The notes: a model not told the origin generated them from the sequence alone. Shown: positions 53,117 to 62,201, counted from the stretch's first letter. The stretch is DNA of 64,000 bases from Beutenbergia cavernae DSM 12333 (GCF_000023105.1 NC_012669.1:3659025-3723024); one strand, 5' to 3'. Numbers and translations are program-made.

Positions 53117-56100
53117 GTGACGAACGACCCGACCCTCCCCCAGCAGGTGCCCGGCCTGACGCTCAGCCGCCGGACCCTGCTCCAGCTGGCCGCGGCGACC
53201 GCCGGCGCCTACGGACTGACGACCCTCACCACGAGCACGGCCGGGGCCGCGCCGGGTGGCGGCGCCGCGCCGTCGACCACGCCGGTGAAGACCCGCGCGA
53301 CGTACTACACGCCCGAGAAGGTGGCGGCCGCCCGGGCGAACGTCGCCCAGCTCGACTGGGCGGCGGCGATGCGCGACGAGGCGGTGGCGGGCGCGCAGCC
53401 GCTGGTCGACGCCGGCGACGACTGGCTGTGGCGCTCGGTCACGAGCCAGGGCGTGCCGCGCAGCTACGCCGTCAACCAGGACCTCGGCTCCCCGGTCACG
53501 GGTGAGGAGATCTTCGAGTTCGGCAACTACCCGTGGATCGCCGACCCGTACGCGCGGCCGTGGAAGCTCGAGGACCCGTCCAGCGGCTACCTGTTCCCGA
53601 CGAACGACTTCGCGGCGTTCTACGCGAGCGCGCTCGACGAGAACGGGAACTTCCAGCGCGAGCTCGGCGACCCGGCGCACCTCGTCAACACGCTGTACCC
53701 GGAACGCGGGCCGACCTGGGGTGTCGACGACGGCTGGGGCTGGATCGACGACGACGGCGCCAAGTGGACGTTCTGCGCGTACTACGTGCACTGGTTCGGG
53801 TGGTACGGCCCGCCGGCTGACGTCGCCGGCCAGAAGATGACGAGCCTGCGGCAGGGCCTGATGCGGCTGCGGGACGCGTACCTGCTCACGGGCGACGCGC
53901 AGTACGCGCGGCTCGGCGTCATCCTCCTCGACCGGTTCGCCGACCTCTACCCGGCCATGGACACCTCGGCGTACCCGCGCGCGGAGGGGTACCTGCACTC
54001 CGACGGCCTGCGCGGCGTCGGCAAGGCCGTGGGCTGCATCTGGGAGACGGGCCTCGCGCGGACGCTGGTCGAGTGCTACGACGCGTTCTACCCGGCGATC
54101 GCCGAGGGGGACGACGCGGGGGTCGTCGAGTACCTGTCGGCGCGCTCGACCGAGTACGGGCTGGCGCCCAAGGCGAGCGTGGCCGACATCCGCGCGAACA
54201 TCGAGAACGGCATCCTGCGGCAGATCTTCCCGGCGGTGCAGGACACGTCGATCTTCGGCAACTTCGGGATGCACCAGGCGACGCTCGCGATGGCGGCCGT
54301 CGTGCTCGACGAGCCCGCGTCGGGTGTCGAGTGGCTCGACTTCCTGTTCGCGGCCGGCGGTCTGACGGGCAGCGCGGGATCGTGGCGGAACACGGGCGGG
54401 AACATCGGGCCGACGCTCGTCGACCAGGTGGACCGGGACGGCTGGTACGGCGAGGGCGCACCGGGGTACAACATCCTGCCGATCGGGAACCTGCAGTCGG
54501 TCGCGGACGTGCTCGCGGGGTACGACACGTATCCGGCGGCCGACCTGTACGAGCACCCGAAGTACGCGGCGATGTTCACGGCACGCCCGAGGCTGACGAT
54601 GCTCGGCGCGTACACGCCGTCGATCGGGGACTCCGGGCAGACGGGCAAGCCGTACCTGCTGGGCCTGGCGACCCAGTACGTCACCGCGTTCGAGCGCTAC
54701 GACGACCCGGTGGACGCCCAGATGGCGTACCGCATGAACGGCGACTCGACCGACGGGCTGCGGGGCGACGTGTTCAGTGCCGACGCCCCCGGTCTCACGG
54801 AACGGATCCAGGCGGTGATCGACGCCGAGGGTCCGCTGGCGCTGGAGTCGGCGAACCTCACCGGGTTCGGTCTGGCGGCGCACCGCACGGGCACCGGGGC
54901 GCATGCCCGCGGGCTCACCACGTACTACGGCACGAGCCTGATGCACGGGCACCGGAACACGCTCGCACTGGGGCTGTTCGGCCACGGTCTCGACCTGGCC
55001 CCCGGCCTCGGCTACCCGGAGTTCGCCGACAACAAGGCTCGGCGCCGCGAGTGGGAGAGCAACACCGTGGCGAGCAACACCGTCGTCGTCGATGCGACGC
55101 CGCAGACTCCCCAGGTGGTGGGGCGGCCGCTGGCGTTCCGGAGCGGCGACGGCGTGCACCTCAGCGACGTCGAGGCGCCGGCCGTGTACCCGGGGGCGTC
55201 GCGCTACCGGCGGACCTCGGTGCTCGTGGACACGGGCGAGGAGCGCAGCTATGTGCTCGACGTGTTCCGGGTGAGCGGCGGCGGCGAGCACGTGTTCTCG
55301 TTCCACGCGGCCGAGGGGCCGGCGACGGCGAGCGGTGTCTCGCTCGTCGCGCAGCCCACCGGGACCTACGCGGGGCCGGACATCGAGCCGCCGAACCCGA
55401 CCGGGACCCCGCGGCCAGGGGCGAGCGGGTTCGACTGGCTCACGCGGGTCGAGCGTGGGGCGCCGTCCGGTGCGTTCTCGGTCGACTGGGACGTCACCGA
55501 CACGTACGACGTCCACGAGGTCGACCCGGACGTCCACGTGCGGCTGACGATGCTGACACCGGTCGAGGAGGTCGCGCTCGCCGACGGCATCCCGCCGCGG
55601 AACAAGCCCGGGAACCCGGAGTCGCTGCGCTTCCTGCTGGCGCGGCGCACGGGAGCGGACCTGACGAGCACGTTCACGTCGGTGGTCGAGCCGTATGTCG
55701 ACGCACCCGTGGTCACGGAGGTGCGGGCGCTGAACGTCAGCCTGTCCGACGGCGAACCTGTCGACGCCGACGACGTCACGGCCGTCGCCGTCACCCTGGC
55801 CGACGGGCGGGTCGACTGGCTCGTGCACGACGCTGTCGGCGGTCGGAGGCTCGTGGTGGACGAGCGGATCGTCGTGGACGGCGCGTTCGCTCTCGTGCGG
55901 TTCAACTCGCGTGGCCGGCCGGAGCGGGCCGTCGGGTTCGACGCTGCCGAGGTGCGCGACGGACGGCGCGTCCTGGTGCGTCCGCGGGGCGGCGCCGACG
56001 GCGTCGTCGTCGAGCGGACGGCGGAGCTGGCGGCGTCGAGCACGCTCGTCGTCGAGCTGGACCGGCCGCGGGACGATCGTGACGTGCAGGCGTTCGTGGG

Positions 56101-56311
56101 CCGGTACGTGTACGTGGAGGACGACGGCGCCCGGAACGCCGTGTACCGCGTGGCCGCGGCGCGGTGCTCGGGCCGCCGGCTCGAGCTCGACGTGCCGACG
56201 ACGTTCGTGCGTTCGTACGTCGATGCCGCCGACCCGGATGCCGGGTTCCGGTACGACGTGGAGCCGGGCCGCCGCGTGCGGATCCCGGCCGACGGCGCCT
56301 GGGTTCGCTGA
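53117..56311 (+). CDS. secreted heparinase II/III-family polysaccharide lyase-like protein (copy 2)
   Basis: A 1064-residue paralogue of the protein of 35982-39176, same length and colinear. Tat signal SRRTLLQLAAATAGAYGL, then TYYTPEKVAAARANVAQLDWAAAMRDEAV and FGNYPWIADPYARPWKLEDP match copy 1 closely. The catalytic-region signature is TYYGTSLMHGHRNTLALGLFGHG (about residue 610) with SNTVVVDA. Where copy 1 has HGHLD, this has HGHRN, and where copy 1 has SHNT this has ASNT, so catalytic residues differ. GAGGAG with 5-nt spacing supports GTG 53117 over 53111. Likely a second lyase of altered specificity, or a binding protein. Confidence 0.86.
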   Translation: MTNDPTLPQQVPGLTLSRRTLLQLAAATAGAYGLTTLTTSTAGAAPGGGAAPSTTPVKTRATYYTPEKVAAARANVAQLDWAAAMRDEAVAGAQPLVDAGDDWLWRSVTSQGVPRSYAVNQDLGSPVTGEEIFEFGNYPWIADPYARPWKLEDPSSGYLFPTNDFAAFYASALDENGNFQRELGDPAHLVNTLYPERGPTWGVDDGWGWIDDDGAKWTFCAYYVHWFGWYGPPADVAGQKMTSLRQGLMRLRDAYLLTGDAQYARLGVILLDRFADLYPAMDTSAYPRAEGYLHSDGLRGVGKAVGCIWETGLARTLVECYDAFYPAIAEGDDAGVVEYLSARSTEYGLAPKASVADIRANIENGILRQIFPAVQDTSIFGNFGMHQATLAMAAVVLDEPASGVEWLDFLFAAGGLTGSAGSWRNTGGNIGPTLVDQVDRDGWYGEGAPGYNILPIGNLQSVADVLAGYDTYPAADLYEHPKYAAMFTARPRLTMLGAYTPSIGDSGQTGKPYLLGLATQYVTAFERYDDPVDAQMAYRMNGDSTDGLRGDVFSADAPGLTERIQAVIDAEGPLALESANLTGFGLAAHRTGTGAHARGLTTYYGTSLMHGHRNTLALGLFGHGLDLAPGLGYPEFADNKARRREWESNTVASNTVVVDATPQTPQVVGRPLAFRSGDGVHLSDVEAPAVYPGASRYRRTSVLVDTGEERSYVLDVFRVSGGGEHVFSFHAAEGPATASGVSLVAQPTGTYAGPDIEPPNPTGTPRPGASGFDWLTRVERGAPSGAFSVDWDVTDTYDVHEVDPDVHVRLTMLTPVEEVALADGIPPRNKPGNPESLRFLLARRTGADLTSTFTSVVEPYVDAPVVTEVRALNVSLSDGEPVDADDVTAVAVTLADGRVDWLVHDAVGGRRLVVDERIVVDGAFALVRFNSRGRPERAVGFDAAEVRDGRRVLVRPRGGADGVVVERTAELAASSTLVVELDRPRDDRDVQAFVGRYVYVEDDGARNAVYRVAAARCSGRRLELDVPTTFVRSYVDAADPDAGFRYDVEPGRRVRIPADGAWVR

Positions 56312-56336
56312 GCGCGCGTTCCCCGGCGGAGGACGA

Positions 56337-56380
56337 CGGCGGTGACGGCGGCGGCGGCGTGCGAGTGCACGTCACCGCCG
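56337..56380. terminator. hairpin between convergent heparinase-family and HNH genes
   Basis: CGGCGGTGACG (56337-56347) and CGTCACCGCCG (56370-56380) are exact complements with a 22-nt loop. It lies 26 bp after the heparinase-family stop, in the 155-bp convergent spacer, and could act from both sides. Confidence 0.6.
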
Positions 56381-56466
56381 CCGTTGCTGGCGCTGTCGCC
56401 GTCGTCGTCATGTGGCGGTGGTGTCGGTGGCGGCGGACGGGTTCGCGGTGGCATTCGCGCGTAGGC

Positions 56467-58767
56467 CTAGGTACGCCGGGGAGGCACCGGGGGCCGGTGG
56501 TAGGTGTTGCGCCGCGGTGCCGATCGTGGGTGGGAGGGGTCGTTCCAGGGCGGCCGGAAGCGCGGCATCCCGGCGACCATCTCGATGCGCCAGTGTCCGT
56601 CGTGGACGAGGTGGTGGTGGTAGCCGCAGAGCAGCACCCCGTTGTCGATCGAGCTGACGCCGTCGTTCCACCACTCCTGGACGTGGTGGGCCTCGCACCA
56701 TGGTGCGGGCATCTGGCACCCCGGGAAGGCGCATCCGCCGTCGCGGGCGACGAGCGCCCTACGGATGCTGTCGCGAAAGAGCCGATTGGCCCGGCCGACG
56801 TCGAGCACCCGGCCGCTCGTGCCGAGGACGACCGGGATGACCCCCGCATCGCACGCCAGCCGTCGCACCGCGCGAACCGGCACTGGCCCCGTGTAGGGCA
56901 GGTGCGCCGAGCCCAGACCAGCGCGCAGCTCCTCCAACGACATGGTGACCATCACCTGGGTGGGGAGCCCGCCCGTCGCGGGCAGCTCGGCCGACCGCAG
57001 CGCAGCACCGCACGCCGCCAACAGGGCGTCCAGGCGGCGCCGCGCCAGGGAACGCCCGTCCCGCGCAACGGGTACCTCCGCAGCGGCTCCGCCCGCGAGG
57101 TCTGCGTCGCTCGCCGCGTCTGAGGCGGCGCTTGAATCACTCGAAGCGCCTGAGGCGACACCTGCGTCGCTCGCCACGGGCGAGGCGGCACTTGCATCGC
57201 TCGCCACATCTGAGACGTCACCTGCCAAGGTCGCCGCATCCGTACCTGGACCCGGACCCGGACCGGCTGCGGCAGGAGGGACGGCACCGGCCGTGTCCGC
57301 GGCGGCGGCGTCCACACCGTCTGCCGCCGCGACGTCGCAGGCGCCGTCGTTCCCGGGCAGGGGTGCGTCGGGGTCGCAGGTCGTGGTGACCACGCGCGGG
57401 TTCGTCCCGGTGGCGAAGATCGTCTCGAGGACCTCCCGACCGGCGTCGTCGGTGATGATCCGGATCTGGTGCAGCCCGTCACGCCGACCGCTGAAGAACA
57501 CACCCTGCAACCGTTCCAGCTCCCCCTCGCTCGGAGCCGGTCCGTCCTGGTCCAGCAGGTGCAGGCATCGATCCGTGAGGCGCCGCACATCGTCCGCGTC
57601 GACCTCACGGGCGGCGTCCACCAGCACGCGCTCCATGGCCGCAAGCTGCGCGGAACCGTCCACCGCCTCCGTGCCGCTGGCGCCGTCGCCGTCGTCGCCG
57701 GCCTCGCTGTCGCCGTCCGAGACCGTGCCGGACGCGGAGGACGTGCTGGCACGGACGATCCGGCGCGCCTGCGCCAGGCCACGCAGGATGTGGGCGACCG
57801 CGTCGACGTCACCGGCACCGTCGCCGACCAGCTCCCCCACGAGCGGGCACACCGGCGCGATCGTCTGACCCACCATCACCGACCCAGGAAGCAGGTCGCG
57901 TGCCTGCGCCACTCGCCGCCGCGCCTCAGCACCGGACAGCCGCAACCGCACCCGCAGGATCTCCGCCGGCGACCGGTATCCCGCACGACGACCAGCCGGG
58001 CGTGCGCTCGACCGCGCCGGCGCGCGCGTCCCGTCGGGCTCCTCTGACCGCCCCGGCGCGCGCGTCCCGTCGGGCTCCTCTGACCGCCCCGGCGCGCGCG
58101 TCCCGTCGGGCTCCTCTGACCGCCCCGGCGCGCGCGTCCCGTCGGGCTCCTCTGACCGCCCCGGCGCACGCGTCCCGTCGGGCTCCTCTGACCGCCCCGG
58201 CGCACGTGCCGCGCCTGCTTCTTCCAGCCGCGCTGTGGTCGTGTCCGGGGTGCCTGCAGCGTCGCCCGCCGCCGCGGAGCCGGCCGCCGTGACCGTGGTG
58301 TCCGCCGGCTCCGGAGTCGCGAGCGGTTCGCGCGCGGCACCATCACGACGATCCGCACTGGTAACCAACCGGGACGCCGGGCCGAACGTGAGTGGCCCGA
58401 CGTCCTCAGGTGCGTCCCCGCCGCGCAGCCCGCTCGACGCGAGGTCCGTGGGGCGTTCGTACGCGTCGGCGACAGCACCGGCCGCCACGAGCTGCGCGTG
58501 GCGCAGAACGCGAGCAGCGTCCTCCACCGCGGCCGCGAGATCGAGCGCAGCACCCAGCGACAGCCCGCCAGCGCCACGGACCACGGCGTCACGCACGATC
58601 CGGGCTTGTTCGACCAGACCCGGCACCACTGCACCCACCCCCAAGGGCGCGCCCACTACCGAAGAAGAGGGCGAGGGTGAACCACTGGACCCCCTCACAG
58701 CGTCATCGCGCGAGCGACCGGTCGGATCGGAATCCGAATCCGACGTCGGGACGCTCTCGAGGGCCAT
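56467..58767 (-). CDS. DUF222/13E12-type HNH endonuclease-domain protein with internal repeats
   Basis: A 766-residue protein. N-terminal ARIVRDAVVRGAGGLSLGAALDLAAAVEDAARVLRHAQLVAAGAVADAYE and GYRSPAEILRVRLRLSGAEARRRVAQA are DUF222 pieces, split by a repeat insertion (about residues 187-252: APGRSEEPDGTR five times). A Ser/Ala/Asp-rich low-complexity stretch lies at about 505-565. Near residue 670 the HNH motif reads CAFPGCQMPAPWCEAHHVQEWWNDG...NGVLLCGYHHHLVH. The length exceeds the usual 400-500 residues because of the insertions. An SOS box lies 18 bp before the ATG, so DNA-damage induction is likely, as known for mycobacterial 13E12 genes. Substrate DNA unknown. Confidence 0.88.
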   Translation of the reverse strand: MALESVPTSDSDSDPTGRSRDDAVRGSSGSPSPSSSVVGAPLGVGAVVPGLVEQARIVRDAVVRGAGGLSLGAALDLAAAVEDAARVLRHAQLVAAGAVADAYERPTDLASSGLRGGDAPEDVGPLTFGPASRLVTSADRRDGAAREPLATPEPADTTVTAAGSAAAGDAAGTPDTTTARLEEAGAARAPGRSEEPDGTRAPGRSEEPDGTRAPGRSEEPDGTRAPGRSEEPDGTRAPGRSEEPDGTRAPARSSARPAGRRAGYRSPAEILRVRLRLSGAEARRRVAQARDLLPGSVMVGQTIAPVCPLVGELVGDGAGDVDAVAHILRGLAQARRIVRASTSSASGTVSDGDSEAGDDGDGASGTEAVDGSAQLAAMERVLVDAAREVDADDVRRLTDRCLHLLDQDGPAPSEGELERLQGVFFSGRRDGLHQIRIITDDAGREVLETIFATGTNPRVVTTTCDPDAPLPGNDGACDVAAADGVDAAAADTAGAVPPAAAGPGPGPGTDAATLAGDVSDVASDASAASPVASDAGVASGASSDSSAASDAASDADLAGGAAAEVPVARDGRSLARRRLDALLAACGAALRSAELPATGGLPTQVMVTMSLEELRAGLGSAHLPYTGPVPVRAVRRLACDAGVIPVVLGTSGRVLDVGRANRLFRDSIRRALVARDGGCAFPGCQMPAPWCEAHHVQEWWNDGVSSIDNGVLLCGYHHHLVHDGHWRIEMVAGMPRFRPPWNDPSHPRSAPRRNTYHRPPVPPRRT
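58030..58209. repeat. five tandem 36-bp repeats inside the HNH gene
   Basis: Units start at 58030, 58066, 58102, 58138 and 58174, each beginning CCCGTCGGGCTCCTCTGACC; a degenerate half unit precedes them from about 58009. Only a G/A change and the last unit's end vary. Each encodes 12 residues (APGRSEEPDGTR), so copy number can change without a frameshift. Confidence 0.95.
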
Positions 58768-58784
58768 GCTCCATTCTGGCGCTT

Positions 58785-58798
58785 CGAACACCCGTTCG
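58785..58798 (-). promoter_or_regulatory. LexA-type SOS box upstream of the HNH gene
   Basis: On the minus strand CGAACGGGTGTTCG, flanked on the right by A, fits the Gram-positive/actinobacterial SOS consensus (CGAAC-N4-GTTCG) with perfect symmetry. It ends 18 bp before the ATG at 58767. Confidence 0.75.
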
Positions 58799-59224
58799 CA
58801 AGCGGTTGGCGCGTATTCGCCTGTTAGCGAACAACCATCCACAGAATGTGGAAAACTCCGCTGTCATCACGACCTGGGGACAACTCGTCCCCACCGCACC
58901 CGCACTCCCAACGGGCCGGCACGCCAGGCTTCGCAGGCTCACCCGACGACGCGCACTCCACGGGAGCAATCCGTCCGTGCGGGCCTACTTGGCTCCCAAG
59001 CCGTATTCCAGAGCCGGTAAGAGCTGCGAACAGATCGGGCACCCGCGACTCACTGGCACCCCAGCATTCCAACGCGCGAACCCGGCAAAGGAAACGGCGC
59101 GTCGCGGAATGGCAGCGCTATCGCACAACACATCGCCGCGTGCCGCGAACTCAGTCGAGGCGAAACACCACGAACGGCCGCGAACGCCGCGACACAGCGC
59201 ATCGACAACGCACCCTCAAGTGCC

Positions 59225-59294
59225 GCGAGACGACCGCATCCCCACCGCCGGCCGAGCGGCGCGAGACGACCGCACCGGCACCGCCGGCCGAGCG
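59225..59294. repeat. two 34-bp direct repeats, 36-bp offset
   Basis: Units at 59225-59258 and 59261-59294 both begin GCGAGACGACCGCA and end CACCGCCGGCCGAGCG; they differ at three central bases. A shorter related piece (GCGAGACCACCCGC) follows near 59392. Noncoding context. Confidence 0.8.
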
Positions 59295-59554
59295 CCCCGC
59301 GAGAACCACGCCTCGCCTGGCGCTCACACGCACTCGGCGAGCGCCGGAGGCGACCACCCGCCACGAGCTCGGCGCGGCCGCTTCCAACGCCGCGAGACCA
59401 CCCGCGCCGCCTCACGCCCCGCTGGGCAACGCGCGGCTCGCGCCCCGTTCGATGGGTGGGCCTCTATCTAGTCCGAGCGCATCCACTTCGCTCGAGCGCA
59501 GGTGCCGTACGCCTCGGTCCGCCGAGGCCGCGCCCCGCCGCCCGCGCCGACCTT

Positions 59555-59608
59555 CGCACTCCACGTCGAGCCTCGTAGTTCGGGGTACGAGGTTCGACGC
59601 GGAGTGCG
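59555..59608. terminator. 23-bp stem hairpin downstream of the aminotransferase gene
   Basis: Arms 59555-59577 (starting CGCACTCCACGTCGAG) and 59586-59608 pair at 21 of 23 positions, plus one G-U, with an 8-nt loop. It lies 13 bp after the stop of the leftward DegT gene and may terminate it; its length is also like a dispersed palindromic repeat. Confidence 0.6.
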
Positions 59609-59621
59609 AGGTTCGGCGCGA

Positions 59622-60866
59622 TCAGGCCCGGGAGGCGTGCACCTTCTCGAGCGCGGCGGCGATGTCGGCGACGTCGTCGGAGGTGTACTTCTCGTTCCAC
59701 GCGATGACGAGCAGCCGCGCGCCGATGAGCTCCTCGGTCACGGGGCAGAGTCCGGGCGCGTACTCCGGCACGGAGTCCGCCGGCGGAACCGAGAGCGGAT
59801 ACCCGGAGGACCCGTACGTCCGGCGCTCGGTGAACACCGGCGTCAGGTAGAGCGGCCGCTGGATGTACCCGCCCGAGGCCGGGATCCCCTCGGCAGCGAG
59901 CGCCCGCGCGTACCAGTGCGCGTCGGCGCCCGCGACGTCCGGGTCGATGAAGACCGGGAACTGCCAGTAGCTCATGCCCTCCGAGGCGGCCGCGGTGAGC
60001 CCGGCCAGACCCGTCACGACGTCGGTCAGTGCCTTCGCCGAGCGGCGGCGGTCCTCGACGACGCCTGCCAGCTTCGTGAGCTGCACGCGCGCGACGGCGG
60101 CCTGCAGCTCCGTCATGCGGTAGTTGAGCCCGAGGAAGAGGTGCGTGCGCTCGTCCGTGTCGCGGGGCCAGGCCTTGTCGGCGAAGAGCCGCGCCCGGCG
60201 CGCGAGCGCGTCGTCGGACGTGATCGTCAGCCCGCCGTCGCCGGCGGTGATGTGCTTCGACTGCTGCAGGCTGAAGCAGCCGAGGTGCCCCACGGTGCCG
60301 GCGAGCGCGCCGTCCGGGCTCACCGCCGTGAGGTACGCCTGCGCGCAGTCCTCGATGAGCACGATCCCGTGGTCGTCCGCCAGCGCGCGCAGCTCGACCA
60401 CCGGCGCCGGCTGGCCGAAGAGGTGGACGGCGATGATCGCGCGGGTGCGGGAGGTGATCCGGGCCCGCACCGACTCGACGTCGAGGTTCCCCGTGGCCGG
60501 GTCGACGTCGGCGAACACGGGCACCGCGTTCTGCGCGAGGATCGGCAGCACCGTCCCGGCGTCGCTGAGGCCGGTCGTGATGATCTCGTCGCCGGGCTCG
60601 GGGTCGACGGCGGCGACCGCCAGGTGGATGGCCGACGTCCCGGAGCCGGAGGCGACCGCGTGCGGCACCCCGTAGTACCTGGCGAAGTCCTGCTCGAAGC
60701 CGCGCGTCACGCCGCCGACGGTGGAGTTGAGCTGGCCGCTGCGGACGACGTCGACGACGGCGCGCTCCTCCTCCACGCCGAGCGTGCGGCCCGCGGGCGA
60801 GGACACGGACGGGAAGGGTGCGGTGCGGACCGGCGCGCCGCCGTCGAGCGCGAGAACATCGGACAT
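59622..60866 (-). CDS. DegT/DnrJ/EryC1/StrS-family aminotransferase
   Basis: A 414-residue PLP-dependent sugar aminotransferase-type protein. ALDGGAPVRTAPFPS and VEEERAVVDVVRSGQLN at the start, ASGSGTSAIHLAVAA (PLP phosphate site), IEDCAQA (Asp pairing with the pyridine N) and FSLQQSKHITAGDGG with the PLP lysine near residue 206 are all present, as is NYRMTELQAAVARVQL. The start resembles AHBA-synthase-like members found in catabolic clusters as well as aminosugar synthesis. It is divergent from a second DegT gene over a 105-bp AT-richer spacer. Substrate probably a keto-sugar; exact reaction unknown. Confidence 0.92.
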   Translation of the reverse strand: MSDVLALDGGAPVRTAPFPSVSSPAGRTLGVEEERAVVDVVRSGQLNSTVGGVTRGFEQDFARYYGVPHAVASGSGTSAIHLAVAAVDPEPGDEIITTGLSDAGTVLPILAQNAVPVFADVDPATGNLDVESVRARITSRTRAIIAVHLFGQPAPVVELRALADDHGIVLIEDCAQAYLTAVSPDGALAGTVGHLGCFSLQQSKHITAGDGGLTITSDDALARRARLFADKAWPRDTDERTHLFLGLNYRMTELQAAVARVQLTKLAGVVEDRRRSAKALTDVVTGLAGLTAAASEGMSYWQFPVFIDPDVAGADAHWYARALAAEGIPASGGYIQRPLYLTPVFTERRTYGSSGYPLSVPPADSVPEYAPGLCPVTEELIGARLLVIAWNEKYTSDDVADIAAALEKVHASRA

Positions 60867-60971
60867 GGGATGGACCTCCGGGTGGACGAGTTCGTCACGA
60901 CCACCCTATCGACGCCGACGAGTATTGTCGCTAGCCTAATCCGCAATCCGGTACGCCGAAATGGAGCGACG

Positions 60972-62201
60972 ATGACCGTCACCACCCCGTCCCTGGCCGT
61001 GCACGGCGGACGCGCCGAGCTCGACGGCCTCCCCGACTTCCCGACCTGGCCGCAGTCCGGCGCGGAGGAGGAGCGCGGGATCCTCGACGTGCTGCACTCC
61101 GGGAAGTGGGGCAGCACGCACGGCGACGTCGTCGCGACCTTCGAGCAGGAGTTCGCGCAGGCGCAGCAGGCGAGGCACGCCATCGCCCTGTCCAACGGCA
61201 CCCTGGCCCTGGCCGCGGCTCTGCGCGCCGCCGGCGTGGGGGTGGGCGACGAGGTGATCGTCCCCCCGTACACGTTCATCGCGACGGCCGCGGCCCCCCT
61301 GTTCGTCGGCGCCGTCCCCGTGTTCGCCGACGTCGACGCGTCCACCCACCTGCTCGACCCGGCCGCGACCGAGGCCGCGATCACCGAGCGGACCAAGGCC
61401 GTGATGCCCGTCCACCTCGCCGGGAACGTCGCCGATATGACGGCGTTCGCCGAGCTCGGCCGCCGGCACGGGATCGCCGTCATCGAGGACTCCGCGCAGG
61501 CGGTCGGCGCGCAGTGGGGGGGCCGCGGCGTCGGCACGCTCGGCGACCTCGGCACGTTCAGCTTCCAGACCTCGAAGAACATGAGTGCCGGCGAGGGCGG
61601 CATCGTCACGACCGACGACGACGAGCTCGCGGGCGCCGTGTACTCGCTCGTCAACGTCGGCCGCGTCCCCGGCGGCGGCTGGTACCAGCACGCCGCCGTC
61701 GGCTACAACCTGCGCCTCACCGAGTTCCAGGGCGCGATCCTGCGTGCCCAGCTCGCGCGCCTGCCCGAGCAGCAGGCCGTGCGCGAGACGAACGCTCGGG
61801 CACTGCAGGAGCAGCTCGCCGGCGTCGAGGGCGTCGCCGTCGCACCGCTGGACCCCTGCGTCACGGCGCACGGACGCCACCTCTTCATCTTCCGCGTGCC
61901 GGAGCTCGGCGACGCCGGGCTGCGCGACGCCGCCGCCCGGGCGCTCGCCGCCGAGGGCGTGCCGGGCGTGTCCACCGGGTACGTCCCGCTGCACCGCAAC
62001 GCAGCGCTCGTCGCCGAGACGCGTGCCCTCGCCCAGCGGCTCGGGCAGCCGGTGCCGGAGGCCGCGTGCCCGCGCGCCGACCAGGTCAGCCGCGACACCC
62101 TGTGGCTCCCGCAGCACGTGCTGCTCGGCTCCGCGGAGCAGGTGGCCGCCGTCGGGCGGGCCATCGCGAAGGTCGCGCGCTCGGCCCACGAGCTCGCGTG
62201 A
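60972..62201 (+). CDS. second DegT/AHBA-type aminotransferase
   Basis: A 409-residue relative of the divergent DegT protein with the same core: AVHGGRAELDGLPDFPTWP, ALSNGTLALAAALRAAGVGVGDEVIVPPYTFIATAAAPLFVGAVPVFADVD, VIEDSAQAVGA, FSFQTSKNMSAGEGGIVTTDD (PLP lysine) and NLRLTEFQGAILRAQL. The ATG at 60972 has GGAG 7 nt upstream. It overlaps the following Gfo/Idh gene by 4 bp. Dehydrogenase plus aminotransferase pairs convert a sugar hydroxyl to an amine or the reverse, so an amino-sugar or aminocyclitol pathway is likely; direction unknown. Confidence 0.92.
   Translation: MTVTTPSLAVHGGRAELDGLPDFPTWPQSGAEEERGILDVLHSGKWGSTHGDVVATFEQEFAQAQQARHAIALSNGTLALAAALRAAGVGVGDEVIVPPYTFIATAAAPLFVGAVPVFADVDASTHLLDPAATEAAITERTKAVMPVHLAGNVADMTAFAELGRRHGIAVIEDSAQAVGAQWGGRGVGTLGDLGTFSFQTSKNMSAGEGGIVTTDDDELAGAVYSLVNVGRVPGGGWYQHAAVGYNLRLTEFQGAILRAQLARLPEQQAVRETNARALQEQLAGVEGVAVAPLDPCVTAHGRHLFIFRVPELGDAGLRDAAARALAAEGVPGVSTGYVPLHRNAALVAETRALAQRLGQPVPEAACPRADQVSRDTLWLPQHVLLGSAEQVAAVGRAIAKVARSAHELA

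Larger units (their letters stand above)
58799..59621. other. about 0.8 kb without a supportable gene
   Basis: Between the HNH promoter and the aminotransferase stop codon no frame shows a ribosome site, family similarity or the codon pattern of neighbours, and base composition is visibly less GC-rich in its first half. It contains a small hairpin TCCACA-GAA-TGTGGA (58838-58852), a pair of 34-bp repeats (59225-59294) and a large hairpin (59555-59608). It may be decayed sequence; I could not identify its source. Confidence 0.6.

Noticed and set aside
58835-58855. DnaA boxes or replication origin around TCCACA-GAA-TGTGGA
   Set aside because: Two partial matches to TTATCCACA in a small hairpin are too few, and no dnaA, dnaN or recF genes are nearby.
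58799-59621. A small gene in the gap before the aminotransferase
   Set aside because: Several short frames exist, but none has a ribosome site, consistent codon pattern or recognisable domain.
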